60,216 bases of DNA from Rhodospirillales bacterium (GTDB lineage: Bacteria; Pseudomonadota; Alphaproteobacteria; Acetobacterales; Acetobacteraceae), in NCBI GenBank assembly GCA_947460455.1, contig CANHKG010000004.1, positions 1 to 60,216 of the forward strand, written 5' to 3'. The position numbers and the translations under genes were made by a program. This document shows positions 17,601 to 26,389 of this stretch, piece after piece (position 1 is the first letter of the stretch; each line of letters opens with the position of its first letter). The notes beneath the pieces were generated by a model. The model did no database searches, was not told the DNA's origin, and worked only from the letters and a program-made list of their open reading frames with translations.

Positions 17601-19001
17601 ATGAGCAACGCCATTGCCGATCTGGATACCCTCGCGCTCGCTGCCGCCATTGCCAGGCGGGAGGTCTCGCCGGTGCAGGCTGTGGAGGCGGCACTGGCGC
17701 GCATCGAGGAATGCCAGCGGCTGAACGCCTTCGTCACCATCACGGCAGAGCAGGCCCGCGCCACTGCCCAGGCGCTGATGCCGCGCTGGCAGGCCCCGGG
17801 CGCGCTGCCGCCGCTGTTCGGCGTGCCGTTCACCGCCAAGGACCTCACCCCCACCGCGGGCGTGCGCACCACGATGGGATCGAAGCTGTTCGCCGATAAC
17901 GTGTCGAAGGAAGACGCACCGGCCGTGGCACGGCTGAAATCCGCCGGCGGCATCCTGCTGGGCAAGACCACCACGCCGGAGCTGGGCCACAAGGCCTTCA
18001 CCCAATCCAAGCTGTTCGGCCGCACGCTGAACCCGTGGAATGCCGACTACACCTGCGGCGGCTCCTCTGGTGGGGCGGGCGTGGCGGCGCTGATGGGCAT
18101 GGCGCCGCTGGCGCTGGGCACCGATGGCGGCGGCTCCATCCGCATTCCCGCCGCGTGCAGCGGCATCGTCGGCCTGAAGCCCACGCTCGGCGCCATCCCG
18201 CAACCGCAATCGCCGGACCTGTTCGGCACCAACTCCTTCATCGGCCCAATGGCACGCACGGTGGCGGAGGTGGAATTCGCCTGGACCCTGCTGCGCGGCA
18301 CAGACCGCATGGACCCCTGGGGCCAATCCCCCCTGCCCAACCCCTCTGCCAAGCCACTCGCCGGCCTGCGCGTCGCCTACCTGCCGCGCTGCGGCTCGCC
18401 GGCCATCGACCCCGAGGTGGCCGCCAGCACCGAAGCCGCCGCCAATCATCTGCGCGACCTCGGCGCCGTGGTGGAGGAGATCGAGCTGGATTTCTACCGC
18501 TTCGAGGCGCCCTACCTGGTGATGCTGCAAAGCTCCGTCGCCGCCCGCATCGCCCCCTTCCTGAAGGACCGGCGGAACGACATGGAGGAGAGCCTGGCGA
18601 TCACCGTCGAGCTCGGCCTCAAGCACTCCGCCGTGGCCTTGCAGGGCTCCGCCGCCGCGCGCAGCGAGTTGTTCCGCCTGCTGCAAGGCGTGTTCAGCCG
18701 GTTCGACGTGATGCTCTCCCCGGTGATGGCCGCCCCGCCCCTCCCGGTGGACACCGACCCGCACGGCCACATCACCATCAACGGTGTGGATTGCGGCACC
18801 ATCCGCGGCGGCTGGTATCCCTTCACCTTCCCGATGAACCTCACTGGCCACCCGGCCATGTCCCAGCCCGCCGGCCTCTCCCGCCACGGCACGCCGCTGT
18901 CGGTGCAGCTCTGCGGCCCCTGGCATTCCGAGGCCACGCTGCTCGCCACCGCCGCGGCGCTGGAGGCGAAGCTGCCGAAGCTGGCCCGGCCCCCCATCTG
19001 A
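17601..19001 (+). CDS. Amidase-signature (AS) family amidase
   Basis: This 466-residue hydrolase has the complete Ser-cisSer-Lys triad: the lysine in PFTAKDLTPTAG, the cis-serine in TCGGSSGGAGVAALMG, and the nucleophile in LGTDGGGSIRIPAA. The family hydrolyses amides, including aryl or alkyl amides and tRNA-linked amides. It is probably not the gatA of the GatCAB complex because no gatB or gatC lies beside it. A second, different AS amidase lies at 55248-56645. Substrate unknown. Confidence 0.88.
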   Translation: MSNAIADLDTLALAAAIARREVSPVQAVEAALARIEECQRLNAFVTITAEQARATAQALMPRWQAPGALPPLFGVPFTAKDLTPTAGVRTTMGSKLFADNVSKEDAPAVARLKSAGGILLGKTTTPELGHKAFTQSKLFGRTLNPWNADYTCGGSSGGAGVAALMGMAPLALGTDGGGSIRIPAACSGIVGLKPTLGAIPQPQSPDLFGTNSFIGPMARTVAEVEFAWTLLRGTDRMDPWGQSPLPNPSAKPLAGLRVAYLPRCGSPAIDPEVAASTEAAANHLRDLGAVVEEIELDFYRFEAPYLVMLQSSVAARIAPFLKDRRNDMEESLAITVELGLKHSAVALQGSAAARSELFRLLQGVFSRFDVMLSPVMAAPPLPVDTDPHGHITINGVDCGTIRGGWYPFTFPMNLTGHPAMSQPAGLSRHGTPLSVQLCGPWHSEATLLATAAALEAKLPKLARPPI

Positions 19002-19009
19002 TCGGCGCC

Positions 19010-19453
19010 GTGATCCGCGCCGCCCTCCTCGCCACGCTGCTCGCCGGGCCGGCGCTTGCCGCGCCGCTCACCTGCCCGCGCATCCTGCGCACGGAGCAGG
19101 AGGCGATCGAGGTGCCGGCAGGGATGATCGCAGAGGAAGGCGCGAACGACTGGCACAACCTCGCCTACGTGGAATTCTACATTGGCCCAAAGGTGCCCGC
19201 CGCCCCCGGCTTTGCCCCGGTGCGCTACGCGGAGCCGCCCAGCACGCAATCCTCCGCCGCGCGCAGCATCACCGCCCAGTGGGATTTCTCCGAGGCACAG
19301 GCTGAGGTTTGGCTCGGCTGCCACTACCACGGCACCCGCGTCTACCTGCTGATGCCGGTGCCGGCGGCGGCCAAAACCTGCACCGTCACCTGGGGGCGCA
19401 ACGAGGCGGGGGTGGCCATGCCTGGGGCGGTGCAGGGGATAGAGTGTCAGTAA
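19010..19453 (+). CDS. STY0301-family exported protein
   Basis: This 147-residue protein has an N-terminal signal peptide (AALLATLLAGPALAA) followed directly by a cysteine in LTCPRIL. The pattern of an early Cys-Pro, a central GPKVPAAPGFAP segment, and a late WLGCHYHGTRVYLL with a final CTVTWG resembles the STY0301 family of small periplasmic proteins of unknown function. The GTG start at 19010 is inferred; it lies eight bases after the amidase stop. The paired cysteines suggest disulfides. Confidence 0.65.
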   Translation: MIRAALLATLLAGPALAAPLTCPRILRTEQEAIEVPAGMIAEEGANDWHNLAYVEFYIGPKVPAAPGFAPVRYAEPPSTQSSAARSITAQWDFSEAQAEVWLGCHYHGTRVYLLMPVPAAAKTCTVTWGRNEAGVAMPGAVQGIECQ

Positions 19454-19454
19454 G

Positions 19455-19583
19455 AATCTTCTTTTTCTGAAGAAAAAGAAGCAAAAAGACTTCATTCGTT
19501 TGATGCGGCAAGACCGAGCCTCTCCGCATCAATTCCGAAAAGTTTTTTGGTTCTTTTTTTCAAAAAAGAACCGCTTACTTCCT
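19455..19583. repeat. AT-rich paired-hairpin intergenic repeat, copy 2
   Basis: The left palindrome lies at 19459-19480 and the right palindrome at 19550-19571, with 69 bases between. Conserved arms GCAAAAAGACTT and AAAGTTTTTTGG flank the spacer. It fills the gap between two convergent stops. The right-hand end runs into the last codons of the DUF805 gene, so that protein's C-terminus is encoded partly by the repeat. The spacer sequence differs from the other copies. Confidence 0.85.
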
Positions 19584-19940
19584 CCCGAGCAGCGGATCGC
19601 GCAACGGATCATCCCCATACCGGTTCACCCCCCGCTCCCCAGGCGCAAACGCCGCGGCCAATGCGATCACGTTGCCGATGCCCGGAACCAATCCGAGCAC
19701 CCCGAGCACGCCGGGCTTGCCGATATCGCGCACCCGCTGCGCCAGCGCGATCGCCAGCAGGATCTGCGCGATGCCGCAGATGGCGACGTAGAGTTCCCAG
19801 GTCGCATCATCCTGCCGCTTCAGCGCGGCCCACAGGAAGGCATCCTGCAAAGCGACCAGGAACACCATGAGCCAGGCGAAGGAGCGCCGGTTGCGCCGCC
19901 CTTCCAGGCTCAGCAGCCCCTCGAAGACCGGCTTGCTCAT
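19575..19940 (-). CDS. Small membrane protein, DUF805-like
   Basis: This 121-residue protein has an N-terminal LSLEGRRNRRSFAWL segment, like the Gly-Arg-x-x-Arg entry of DUF805 proteins. About three hydrophobic helices follow (WLMVFLVALQDAFLWAAL, LYVAICGIAQILLAIALA, GVLGVLGLVPGIGNVIALAA) and then a charged tail. Function is unknown. Its start overlaps the stop of the large oxidoreductase gene (ATGA), so it is in that operon. The 3' end overlaps an AT-rich repeat. Confidence 0.7.
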   Translation of the reverse strand: MSKPVFEGLLSLEGRRNRRSFAWLMVFLVALQDAFLWAALKRQDDATWELYVAICGIAQILLAIALAQRVRDIGKPGVLGVLGLVPGIGNVIALAAAFAPGERGVNRYGDDPLRDPLLGRK

Positions 19941-22900
19941 TCCGCCGCGAGCGGCCGCGCATCCAGCTTACGCAGCGCGCGGTCGATCCATTGCGCGGTG
20001 ATCTTCTCCACCAGCCCGTTCTGCCGCAGCCGTTCGTTCAGCGCCGGAAAGTCCACCCGGTCCAGCGCCTGATCCTGGTTGAAGCAGGAGAACACGATGG
20101 TTCGCACCCCCGTCACCGGGTCGGTATGCGGCTGGAGGCACTGGGCGCAGACCTCCTTCATCATGCACTGCATCGGCGAGTTGATGGAGCCGATGGCGGA
20201 ATGGCCGGGCTTCAGGAAGGGCTGCAGCACGCCATGCCGCGCGGTGCCCACGGCCGCCATCATCCGGTCGGAGCCGATGACGATCATGTGCTCCGCATCC
20301 GATAGCGGCACCGCTTGGTCGCCCAGCGCCCCCGAGCCATAGGCCGCCATGGCCTGCACGATGTTGCCCACGAAGGTCTTGTCCTGCGGCCGGGCGGGTG
20401 CGAAGCCCGGCGCCTCGTCGCAGCACCACACGATCACGTCTGCGGCGCGCTCGATTTCCTCCACCTTGTAACGATCTCGCAACGCCTTGTAGCCGGCGAA
20501 GTAGATCACCTTCGATCCCGCGGCGCGCGTGGCCGCCCCGATGGAGAACAGCACCGCATTGCCCAACCCGCCGCCCACCAGGGCGACCGTTGTATCGGCA
20601 TGGATCTCGGTGGCGGTGCCGGTCGGGCCCATCAGCACCACGGGCTCACCCACGGGCAACGAGGCACAGAGGTCAGAGCTGCCGCCCATCTCCAGCGCAA
20701 TCACCGAGACAAGGCCGCGCTCCGGATCGGTCCAGGCCCCGGTCATCGCCAGGCCTTCCATCGCCAGCAGCGTGGTGCCGATGCCGGGCTCGTCCAGCCG
20801 CTTGGCGCACATCTCGTAGTTCTGCAGCCGGTAGAATTGGCCGGGCTGGAAGGCACGCGCGGCGGCCGGGGCGTGCAGCACCACCTCCACGATGGTCGGC
20901 GTCAGGCGGTTCACCTGGTGCACGGTGGCGGAGAGCACCGCGCGGCAGGCGGCGATCAGTTCCGCGCCCGAAACCGGCGTGGGCGCGTGGGCCGCCAGCA
21001 CATTGCTCACCACGGGGTAGCCGCGCTTGGCCCCACCCATCGCCTTCACCACATTGCCGAAGAAGCTCGGATGCAAGTCGCCGAAGAAGGAGATGAAGCG
21101 CCCGTCTTCGGCCTTGTGCATCAGCACATCGGCCCGTTCCGGCTTCGAAAGGCTGCGCTGCGGCGCCACGCGGGCACCGGAAAGGTCGATCGCCTCGAAA
21201 TACTTGCCGTCCAGCTTGATGCGCCCGTCCTCGCGCGCCAGCACCGTGTTCGGCTGGGTGCCGGCGGCGACGATCACCGCGCGTGCCGGCAATACCGCCC
21301 CGTTGCCATCGGCGCGCGTCACCCGCAGCCCGGCGGCGTGGCCGTGCGCATCCGTTTCCACCGCCACGGGCGTCAGCCCCTCGGCGAAACGCACGCCTTC
21401 CTCCATCGCCTTGGCCACTTCCTCGTGGTTCAGCGTGTAGCTCGGCGCATCCAGCATCCGACGGCGATAGGCCAGGGTCGCCCCGCCCCACTGCTCCAGC
21501 AACGGCGCAAACTGCGGCGCCCTGCCCTCGCGCGCCGCCGCCGCACGCTCGGCCGCCACAGCCTCGGCATGGGCCAGGAACTCGGCGGCGATTTCCGCCT
21601 CCTCGGCACTCCAGCCGCGCCGCACCGCCGCCTCGCCGCGCTCGGCCACCAGCACGCGATGCCGCAGCGCGAATTTCTCCACCTGGCGGACGTAGTAGGC
21701 CAGCGCCTCGGTCGCCGTATCGATCGCCGTCAGCCCGCCGCCGATCACCACCACCGGCAGGCGCAGCTGCAAATTGGCCACGGACGACATCTTGGCCGCC
21801 CCGGTCAGCTGCAACGCCATCAGGAAGTCGCTCGCCTGCCGCACCCCACGCGCCAGCCCGCCCGGCATGTCGATCACCGTCGGCCGGCCCGCGCCCATGC
21901 ACAGCGCGATATGGTCGAAGCCCATTGCCCAGGCATCATCGATGCCCATCGTGGCACCGCCGCCGAAGCGCACGCCGCCGAACAGCGCGAACTGCGCGCG
22001 CCGCTCCAACAGCAGCCGCACCAGCTTCAGATAGTTCTTGTTCCAGCGCACCGTGATCCCGTATTCGGCCACGCCACCGAACCCGGCCATCACCCGGTCA
22101 TCGAGGTTCTCGAACAGGGTTTCCACGTCGCGCACCGGCGCCATCACGTCGATGCCCAGCGGCTCGATCTTCAGCCCATCCACCGCCACCACGGTGTGGC
22201 CATCGTTCATCAGGTGATGCGCCAGGGTGAACCCGGCCGGCCCGAGCCCCACCACCAGCACCTTGCGCCCGGTGTCACTGGCCGGCAGCGGTCGGCGGAT
22301 GTTCAGCGGGTTCCAGCGCGTCAGCAGCGAATAGATCTCGAACCCCCAGGGCAGCCCAAGCACCTGGCGCAGGATATGCGTCTCCGCCTGCGGAATATCG
22401 ACCGGCTCCTGCTTCTGGTAGATGCAGGCCTTCATGCAGTCGTTGCAGATGCGATGTCCGGTGGCGGCCATCATCGGGTTGTCCACCGCGATGGTGGCGA
22501 ACGCGCCCAGCAGATGCCCCTGCGCCCGCAGCGTGTGCATCTCGCTGATCTTCTCATCCAGCGGGCAGCCGGCCAGCGTCACGCCGAAGGGCGATTTCTG
22601 GAACTCACCGGTCTTGCGATCACGCAGGCCCTTGCTGCAGGAATCCTTGCCCTGCACGTGGCACCAGATGCAGTAATTCGCCTGGTCCAGCGCCTGCTGC
22701 GTGCCCATGCCGGGGTCGGTCAGCGCGAACCCGTCGCGCGCCCGCCAATCATGCTCCGGCAGCCGCAGCATGGTCACGCCGTCGCGCTCGATCGTCTCCA
22801 CCGGCACCAGCTTGTTGGTGTCGATGCGCGCCGGCACGCGGAACAGCGTGCCGCCTGTGTGCGCCTCACGCCCCGCCGGCGTCAGCGTCGCCCAGGCGGC

Positions 22901-23374
22901 GTAGCGCATCGCCTCGTCCAGCGTCTCCGCATCCTCCGCCTTCTCCCAGGCCTGCACATGCTGCGCGAAGGCCGGCTCGGTCAGCGCCGAGCCCATCCGC
23001 GCTTCCAGCGCCGCGCGCAACGCTGCCGCATCGAAGCCCGACGGGTCCGCGTATTTCTTCACCGCCTGGCGCTGCACGAACAGCCGCTTCACGCTGTGCA
23101 CGGGGTCGAGCCTCGCCGTCTCCGCCGCCGCCGCATCCAGCTCCGCCGCGATGCCGAACAGCTCGCCCAGGAACGGCTCCAGCGCCTCGCCCAGCGCAAT
23201 CACCAGCTCGCCCTCGGCCTTGGCATCAAGGCTGTCCGGTTCAGCGCGCGCCGCCAGCAGGCGGTGGTGCAACTCCGCATCGCCGGACAGCCGTTCCAGG
23301 AACAGCTTGTCGAGCGCCACCAGCCCGTCGCGGGTGGCAATACGGGAAAAATCCAGTCCGAAACCGAGCGTCAT
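19937..23374 (-). CDS. Large multidomain FAD / Fe-S oxidoreductase (GltD-like plus PyrK-like domains)
   Basis: This 1145-residue protein appears modular. An N-terminal cysteine-containing region (about residues 234-320) holds YCIWCHVQGKDSC and ICNDCMKACIYQK, likely Fe-S ligands as in the glutamate synthase small subunit. A pyridine-nucleotide disulphide oxidoreductase region follows, with a first dinucleotide fold VLVVGLGPAGFTLA near residue 371 and a second VVVIGGGLTAIDTA. The C-terminal part from about residue 810 resembles a PyrK/ferredoxin reductase, with FQPGQFYRLQN and a cysteine cluster MQCMMKEVCAQC near residue 1067. It probably moves electrons between NAD(P)H and another carrier. The partner is unknown. 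It lies between a MarR regulator and a DUF805 protein. Confidence 0.8.
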   Translation of the reverse strand: MTLGFGLDFSRIATRDGLVALDKLFLERLSGDAELHHRLLAARAEPDSLDAKAEGELVIALGEALEPFLGELFGIAAELDAAAAETARLDPVHSVKRLFVQRQAVKKYADPSGFDAAALRAALEARMGSALTEPAFAQHVQAWEKAEDAETLDEAMRYAAWATLTPAGREAHTGGTLFRVPARIDTNKLVPVETIERDGVTMLRLPEHDWRARDGFALTDPGMGTQQALDQANYCIWCHVQGKDSCSKGLRDRKTGEFQKSPFGVTLAGCPLDEKISEMHTLRAQGHLLGAFATIAVDNPMMAATGHRICNDCMKACIYQKQEPVDIPQAETHILRQVLGLPWGFEIYSLLTRWNPLNIRRPLPASDTGRKVLVVGLGPAGFTLAHHLMNDGHTVVAVDGLKIEPLGIDVMAPVRDVETLFENLDDRVMAGFGGVAEYGITVRWNKNYLKLVRLLLERRAQFALFGGVRFGGGATMGIDDAWAMGFDHIALCMGAGRPTVIDMPGGLARGVRQASDFLMALQLTGAAKMSSVANLQLRLPVVVIGGGLTAIDTATEALAYYVRQVEKFALRHRVLVAERGEAAVRRGWSAEEAEIAAEFLAHAEAVAAERAAAAREGRAPQFAPLLEQWGGATLAYRRRMLDAPSYTLNHEEVAKAMEEGVRFAEGLTPVAVETDAHGHAAGLRVTRADGNGAVLPARAVIVAAGTQPNTVLAREDGRIKLDGKYFEAIDLSGARVAPQRSLSKPERADVLMHKAEDGRFISFFGDLHPSFFGNVVKAMGGAKRGYPVVSNVLAAHAPTPVSGAELIAACRAVLSATVHQVNRLTPTIVEVVLHAPAAARAFQPGQFYRLQNYEMCAKRLDEPGIGTTLLAMEGLAMTGAWTDPERGLVSVIALEMGGSSDLCASLPVGEPVVLMGPTGTATEIHADTTVALVGGGLGNAVLFSIGAATRAAGSKVIYFAGYKALRDRYKVEEIERAADVIVWCCDEAPGFAPARPQDKTFVGNIVQAMAAYGSGALGDQAVPLSDAEHMIVIGSDRMMAAVGTARHGVLQPFLKPGHSAIGSINSPMQCMMKEVCAQCLQPHTDPVTGVRTIVFSCFNQDQALDRVDFPALNERLRQNGLVEKITAQWIDRALRKLDARPLAAE

Positions 23375-23378
23375 GGCG

Positions 23379-23939
23379 TCAGGCGATCCTGGCGAGAAGG
23401 TCGAGCAGGGTGCGCCGCTCCGTTTGGGAGAGCGGCGCGAGGGTCTTTTCGGTGGCGCGGCGTGCATGGGCCACGCCGCGGCTGGCCAGTGCCACACCGG
23501 CCGGCGTGGCGGTCAGCACCGCCGTGCGCCGGTCCATCGGGTCCAGCGCGCGATCCACCAGGCCGCGCGCGATCAGCCTGCGCACCACGCCCTGGATCGT
23601 GGCGGGGTCCATCGCGGCCATGCGGCCGAGCTGGTTCTGCGTCACGCGGCCATGCAGCACCACTTTCACCAGCGCGGAAAACTGGCGTGGCGTCAGTTCC
23701 TTCTCGCCGATCCCTTCGGCCATGCAGGCCTGCCAGACGGCGGTCTGGCGCTGATGGGCGCGGCGCAGAAGGAACCCCACCTGAGATTCCACGGTGTAGC
23801 CATCCAATGGGCAACTGCGGGCCGCATCGCCCGGTGGGGCCGCGGCAAGGGCGGGGATGAGATCGGTGGGCACCGTCGTCTCCGGCGTTTTTGCAGGCAG
23901 CTTCGGATCGCCGGGATATAGGCGCTCGGTCGTTCGCAC
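23379..23939 (-). CDS. MarR-family transcriptional regulator
   Basis: This 186-residue protein has a winged-helix core: LTPRQFSALVKVVLHGRVTQNQLGRMAAMDPATIQGVVRRLIARGLVDRA, followed by the wing DPMDRRTAVLTATPAG. The first 30 or so residues are not family-like and the GTG at 23939 is tentative; a later GTG may be the true start. The gene ends four bases before the large oxidoreductase, so it probably regulates that operon. A candidate operator overlaps the proposed start. Confidence 0.85.
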   Translation of the reverse strand: MRTTERLYPGDPKLPAKTPETTVPTDLIPALAAAPPGDAARSCPLDGYTVESQVGFLLRRAHQRQTAVWQACMAEGIGEKELTPRQFSALVKVVLHGRVTQNQLGRMAAMDPATIQGVVRRLIARGLVDRALDPMDRRTAVLTATPAGVALASRGVAHARRATEKTLAPLSQTERRTLLDLLARIA

Positions 23940-23966
23940 GCAAACGATCGGGCCACAAACGAACGA
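23930..23966. promoter_or_regulatory. Candidate MarR operator upstream of the oxidoreductase operon
   Basis: An inverted repeat TCGTTCG (23930-23936) and CGAACGA (23960-23966) encloses two direct repeats of the form CAAACGA. It covers the proposed start of the marR gene, the usual place for an autoregulatory site. This is inference from symmetry alone. Confidence 0.35.
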
Positions 23967-24023
23967 GGACCGGGCGCATGCCCGGTCCCCGCGTTGTGCA
24001 GCCCTGGGTGAAAGGGCGGCGGT

Positions 24024-24329
24024 TCAGTTCGTCTTGGGCGCCGCCGGCTTGGCCGGGGTTGCCGGGGTGGCGGCAACCGGGGTGGCCGCCTTGTCCTTGT
24101 GCACCACGGCGCCGGCGCGGGCCGGGGCACCGGGCTTGGCCGCCTCGGCCGCCTTGGCGGGCTCGGCCGGCTTGGCGGGGGTGGCAGCCGCCGCGGCGGC
24201 AGGCGCGGCCGGGGTGGCAATGCCGCCCTGGATACCGCCACCCTGGCTGCTGCTCCCTTGGGCCATCGCGGGCAGCACGACGGCGGCGCTCAGCAGAACG
24301 GCGAAGGTGGAGGCGAGGATGCTACGCAT
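24024..24329 (-). CDS. Small Ala/Pro-rich exported protein
   Basis: This 101-residue protein has a clear signal peptide (MRSILASTFAVLLSAAVVLP followed by Ala-Met-Ala). The mature part is low-complexity, dominated by Ala, Pro and Lys with repeated Ala-Thr-Pro-Ala-Lys units. I recognise no domain. Such proteins are common as unannotated envelope proteins. The gene stands alone; about 260 bases separate it from the divergent transporter, and those hold no other gene I can support. Confidence 0.6.
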   Translation of the reverse strand: MRSILASTFAVLLSAAVVLPAMAQGSSSQGGGIQGGIATPAAPAAAAAATPAKPAEPAKAAEAAKPGAPARAGAVVHKDKAATPVAATPATPAKPAAPKTN

Positions 24330-24592
24330 CGGGTGGTCTCTCCGGGTGTCGGCAGGATTGCCTGACAACGCGATAAGACACCCCGCCAATGGCGGCCAAA
24401 CGGCGCAACCATGGCGACGTTGCGGCATTGGATTAAGCTTCCGTCATCTCACCGGATCCCCCCCTCACAGCCCCCCGGGAAATTCGGAGCGCGTTGAAAT
24501 TTGAGTTGCAAAACGTCGGGATACCTCACAAGAGCGTGAATTGTAGGTAATCCGGCCGAAAGAATGGCCTCAGCGAGGAGCGGCACCCACCG

Positions 24593-26272
24593 ATGTCCCA
24601 GTCCACGACCACGGCCGGATCGCACGCGATCAGGCCCATGAGCAAGGAGGAACGAAAGGTCATCGTGGCCTCCTCGCTCGGCACCGTCTTCGAATGGTAC
24701 GACTTCTACCTCTACGGGTCGCTCGCGGCCGTGATCGCGGTGAAGTTCTTCAGCCAGTTCGATGAGACCACCCGCAACATCTTCGCCCTGCTCGCGTTTG
24801 CCGCCGGCTTCCTGGTCCGCCCCTTCGGCGCGCTGGTGTTCGGCCGCCTGGGTGACCTCGTCGGGCGCAAATACACCTTCCTCGTCACCATCCTGATCAT
24901 GGGCGCCTCCACCTTCGTGGTCGGCATCCTGCCCACCTCGGACCAGATCGGCATCCTTGCGCCGATCGCGCTCATTATGCTGCGCATGCTCCAGGGCCTG
25001 GCCCTCGGCGGCGAATACGGCGGTGCCGCCACCTACGTGGCCGAGCACGCGCCCAACAACCGGCGCGGCTTCTACACCAGCTTCATCCAGATCACGGCCA
25101 CCGCCGGCCTGTTCCTGTCGCTGATCGTCATCCTCGGCACCCGCGTGGCCCTGGGCGAGAAGGACTTTGCCGACTGGGGCTGGCGCGTTCCCTTCCTGCT
25201 CTCCGCCGTGCTGCTGGTCATCTCGGTCTGGATCCGCATGCAGATGCAGGAAAGCCCGGCCTTCCAGAAAATGAAGGAAGAAGGCACCCACTCCAAGGCG
25301 CCGCTCAGCGAAGCCTTCGGCCAGTGGAAGAACGCCAAGATCGCGCTGTTCGCCCTGCTCGGCATGGTCATGGGCCAGGCCGTGGTGTGGTACACCGGCC
25401 AGTTCTACGCCCTGTTCTTCCTCGGCTCGGTGCTGAAGGTCGATGTCTTCACCACCAACCTGCTGATCGCCTATTCGCTGGTCCTCGGCTCCGGCGGCTT
25501 CGTGCTGTTCGGCTGGCTGTCCGACAAGATCGGCCGCAAGCCGATCATCCTCGGCGGCTGCCTGCTCGCCGCCCTCACCTACTTCCCGCTGTTCAAGCTG
25601 ATGTCGGCCGAAGCCAACCCGGCGCTGACCAAGGCGCACGAAACCATCACCGTGCGCGTGCTGGCCGATCCCGCCACCTGCTCCTTCCAGTTCAACCCGG
25701 TGGGCACGGCGAAGTTCACCGAGCCCTGCGACATCGTGAAGGCCAACCTCGCCCGCCTCTCGGTGAACTATAAGGTCGATCCGGCACCCGCCGGCACCGT
25801 CGCCTCGGTGAAGATCGGCGACGAAGCCCCGATCGCCGGCAACATCGCGAACTTCCCCGCCGTGCTCGGCGCCGCGATCACCAAGGCCGGCTACCCCGCC
25901 GCGTCCAACCCGTCGGTGGTGAAGATGTCCGGCGCGTTCGACATCTTCCGCGAACAGCCGGCGGTGCTGATCGGCATCCTCACGATCCTGGTGATCTACG
26001 TCACCATGGTCTACGGCCCGATCGCCGCGGCGCTGGTGGAGATGTTCCCCACCCGCATCCGCTACACCTCCATGTCGCTGCCCTACCACATCGGCAATGG
26101 CTGGTTCGGCGGGCTGATGCCGGCCACCGCGTTCGCCATGATCGCGCAAACCGGCGACGTGTACTACGGGCTTTGGTACCCGATCGTGATCGCCCTCGCC
26201 ACGGTGGTGATCGGCCTGTTCTTCGTGCCGGAAACCAAGGACCGCGACATCTTCGAGGACGGCCGGGCCTAA
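24593..26272 (+). CDS. MHS-family MFS transporter with large internal loop
   Basis: This 559-residue permease is of the metabolite:H+ symporter family. FEWYDFYLYGSLA opens helix 1; the GRLGDLVGRKYTF motif lies between helices 2 and 3; LQGLALGGEYGGAATYVAEHAP is the family signature. Roughly residues 335-450 form a hydrophilic insert between transmembrane helices, containing two cysteines (Thr-Cys-Ser and Pro-Cys-Asp). This makes it about 120 residues longer than typical members such as ShiA or ProP. The substrate is probably a carboxylate or similar small metabolite; proximity to propionyl-CoA synthetase would fit an organic acid, but this is inference. A strong terminator follows. Confidence 0.87.
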   Translation: MSQSTTTAGSHAIRPMSKEERKVIVASSLGTVFEWYDFYLYGSLAAVIAVKFFSQFDETTRNIFALLAFAAGFLVRPFGALVFGRLGDLVGRKYTFLVTILIMGASTFVVGILPTSDQIGILAPIALIMLRMLQGLALGGEYGGAATYVAEHAPNNRRGFYTSFIQITATAGLFLSLIVILGTRVALGEKDFADWGWRVPFLLSAVLLVISVWIRMQMQESPAFQKMKEEGTHSKAPLSEAFGQWKNAKIALFALLGMVMGQAVVWYTGQFYALFFLGSVLKVDVFTTNLLIAYSLVLGSGGFVLFGWLSDKIGRKPIILGGCLLAALTYFPLFKLMSAEANPALTKAHETITVRVLADPATCSFQFNPVGTAKFTEPCDIVKANLARLSVNYKVDPAPAGTVASVKIGDEAPIAGNIANFPAVLGAAITKAGYPAASNPSVVKMSGAFDIFREQPAVLIGILTILVIYVTMVYGPIAAALVEMFPTRIRYTSMSLPYHIGNGWFGGLMPATAFAMIAQTGDVYYGLWYPIVIALATVVIGLFFVPETKDRDIFEDGRA

Positions 26273-26299
26273 CCCGCGCCGCACCGCGAAGCCTGAACG

Positions 26300-26331
26300 G
26301 CGCCGGGGGCAACCCCCGGCGCTTTTTCTTT
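26300..26331 (+). terminator. Intrinsic terminator after the MHS transporter
   Basis: A perfect 10-bp stem, GCGCCGGGGG-CAA-CCCCCGGCGC (26300-26322), is followed by TTTTTCTTT. This is a textbook rho-independent terminator and separates the transporter from prpE. Confidence 0.93.
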
Positions 26332-26389
26332 GCCCGGTTTGCCGCCTTGGCCCGCCACATGGCAAAATGATGCAACGCCGGAGGACGCC

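Noticed and set aside
17601-19001. gatA of the GatCAB amidotransferase
   Set aside because: No gatB or gatC is adjacent, and a second AS amidase lies at 55248; both are called only as AS-family amidases.
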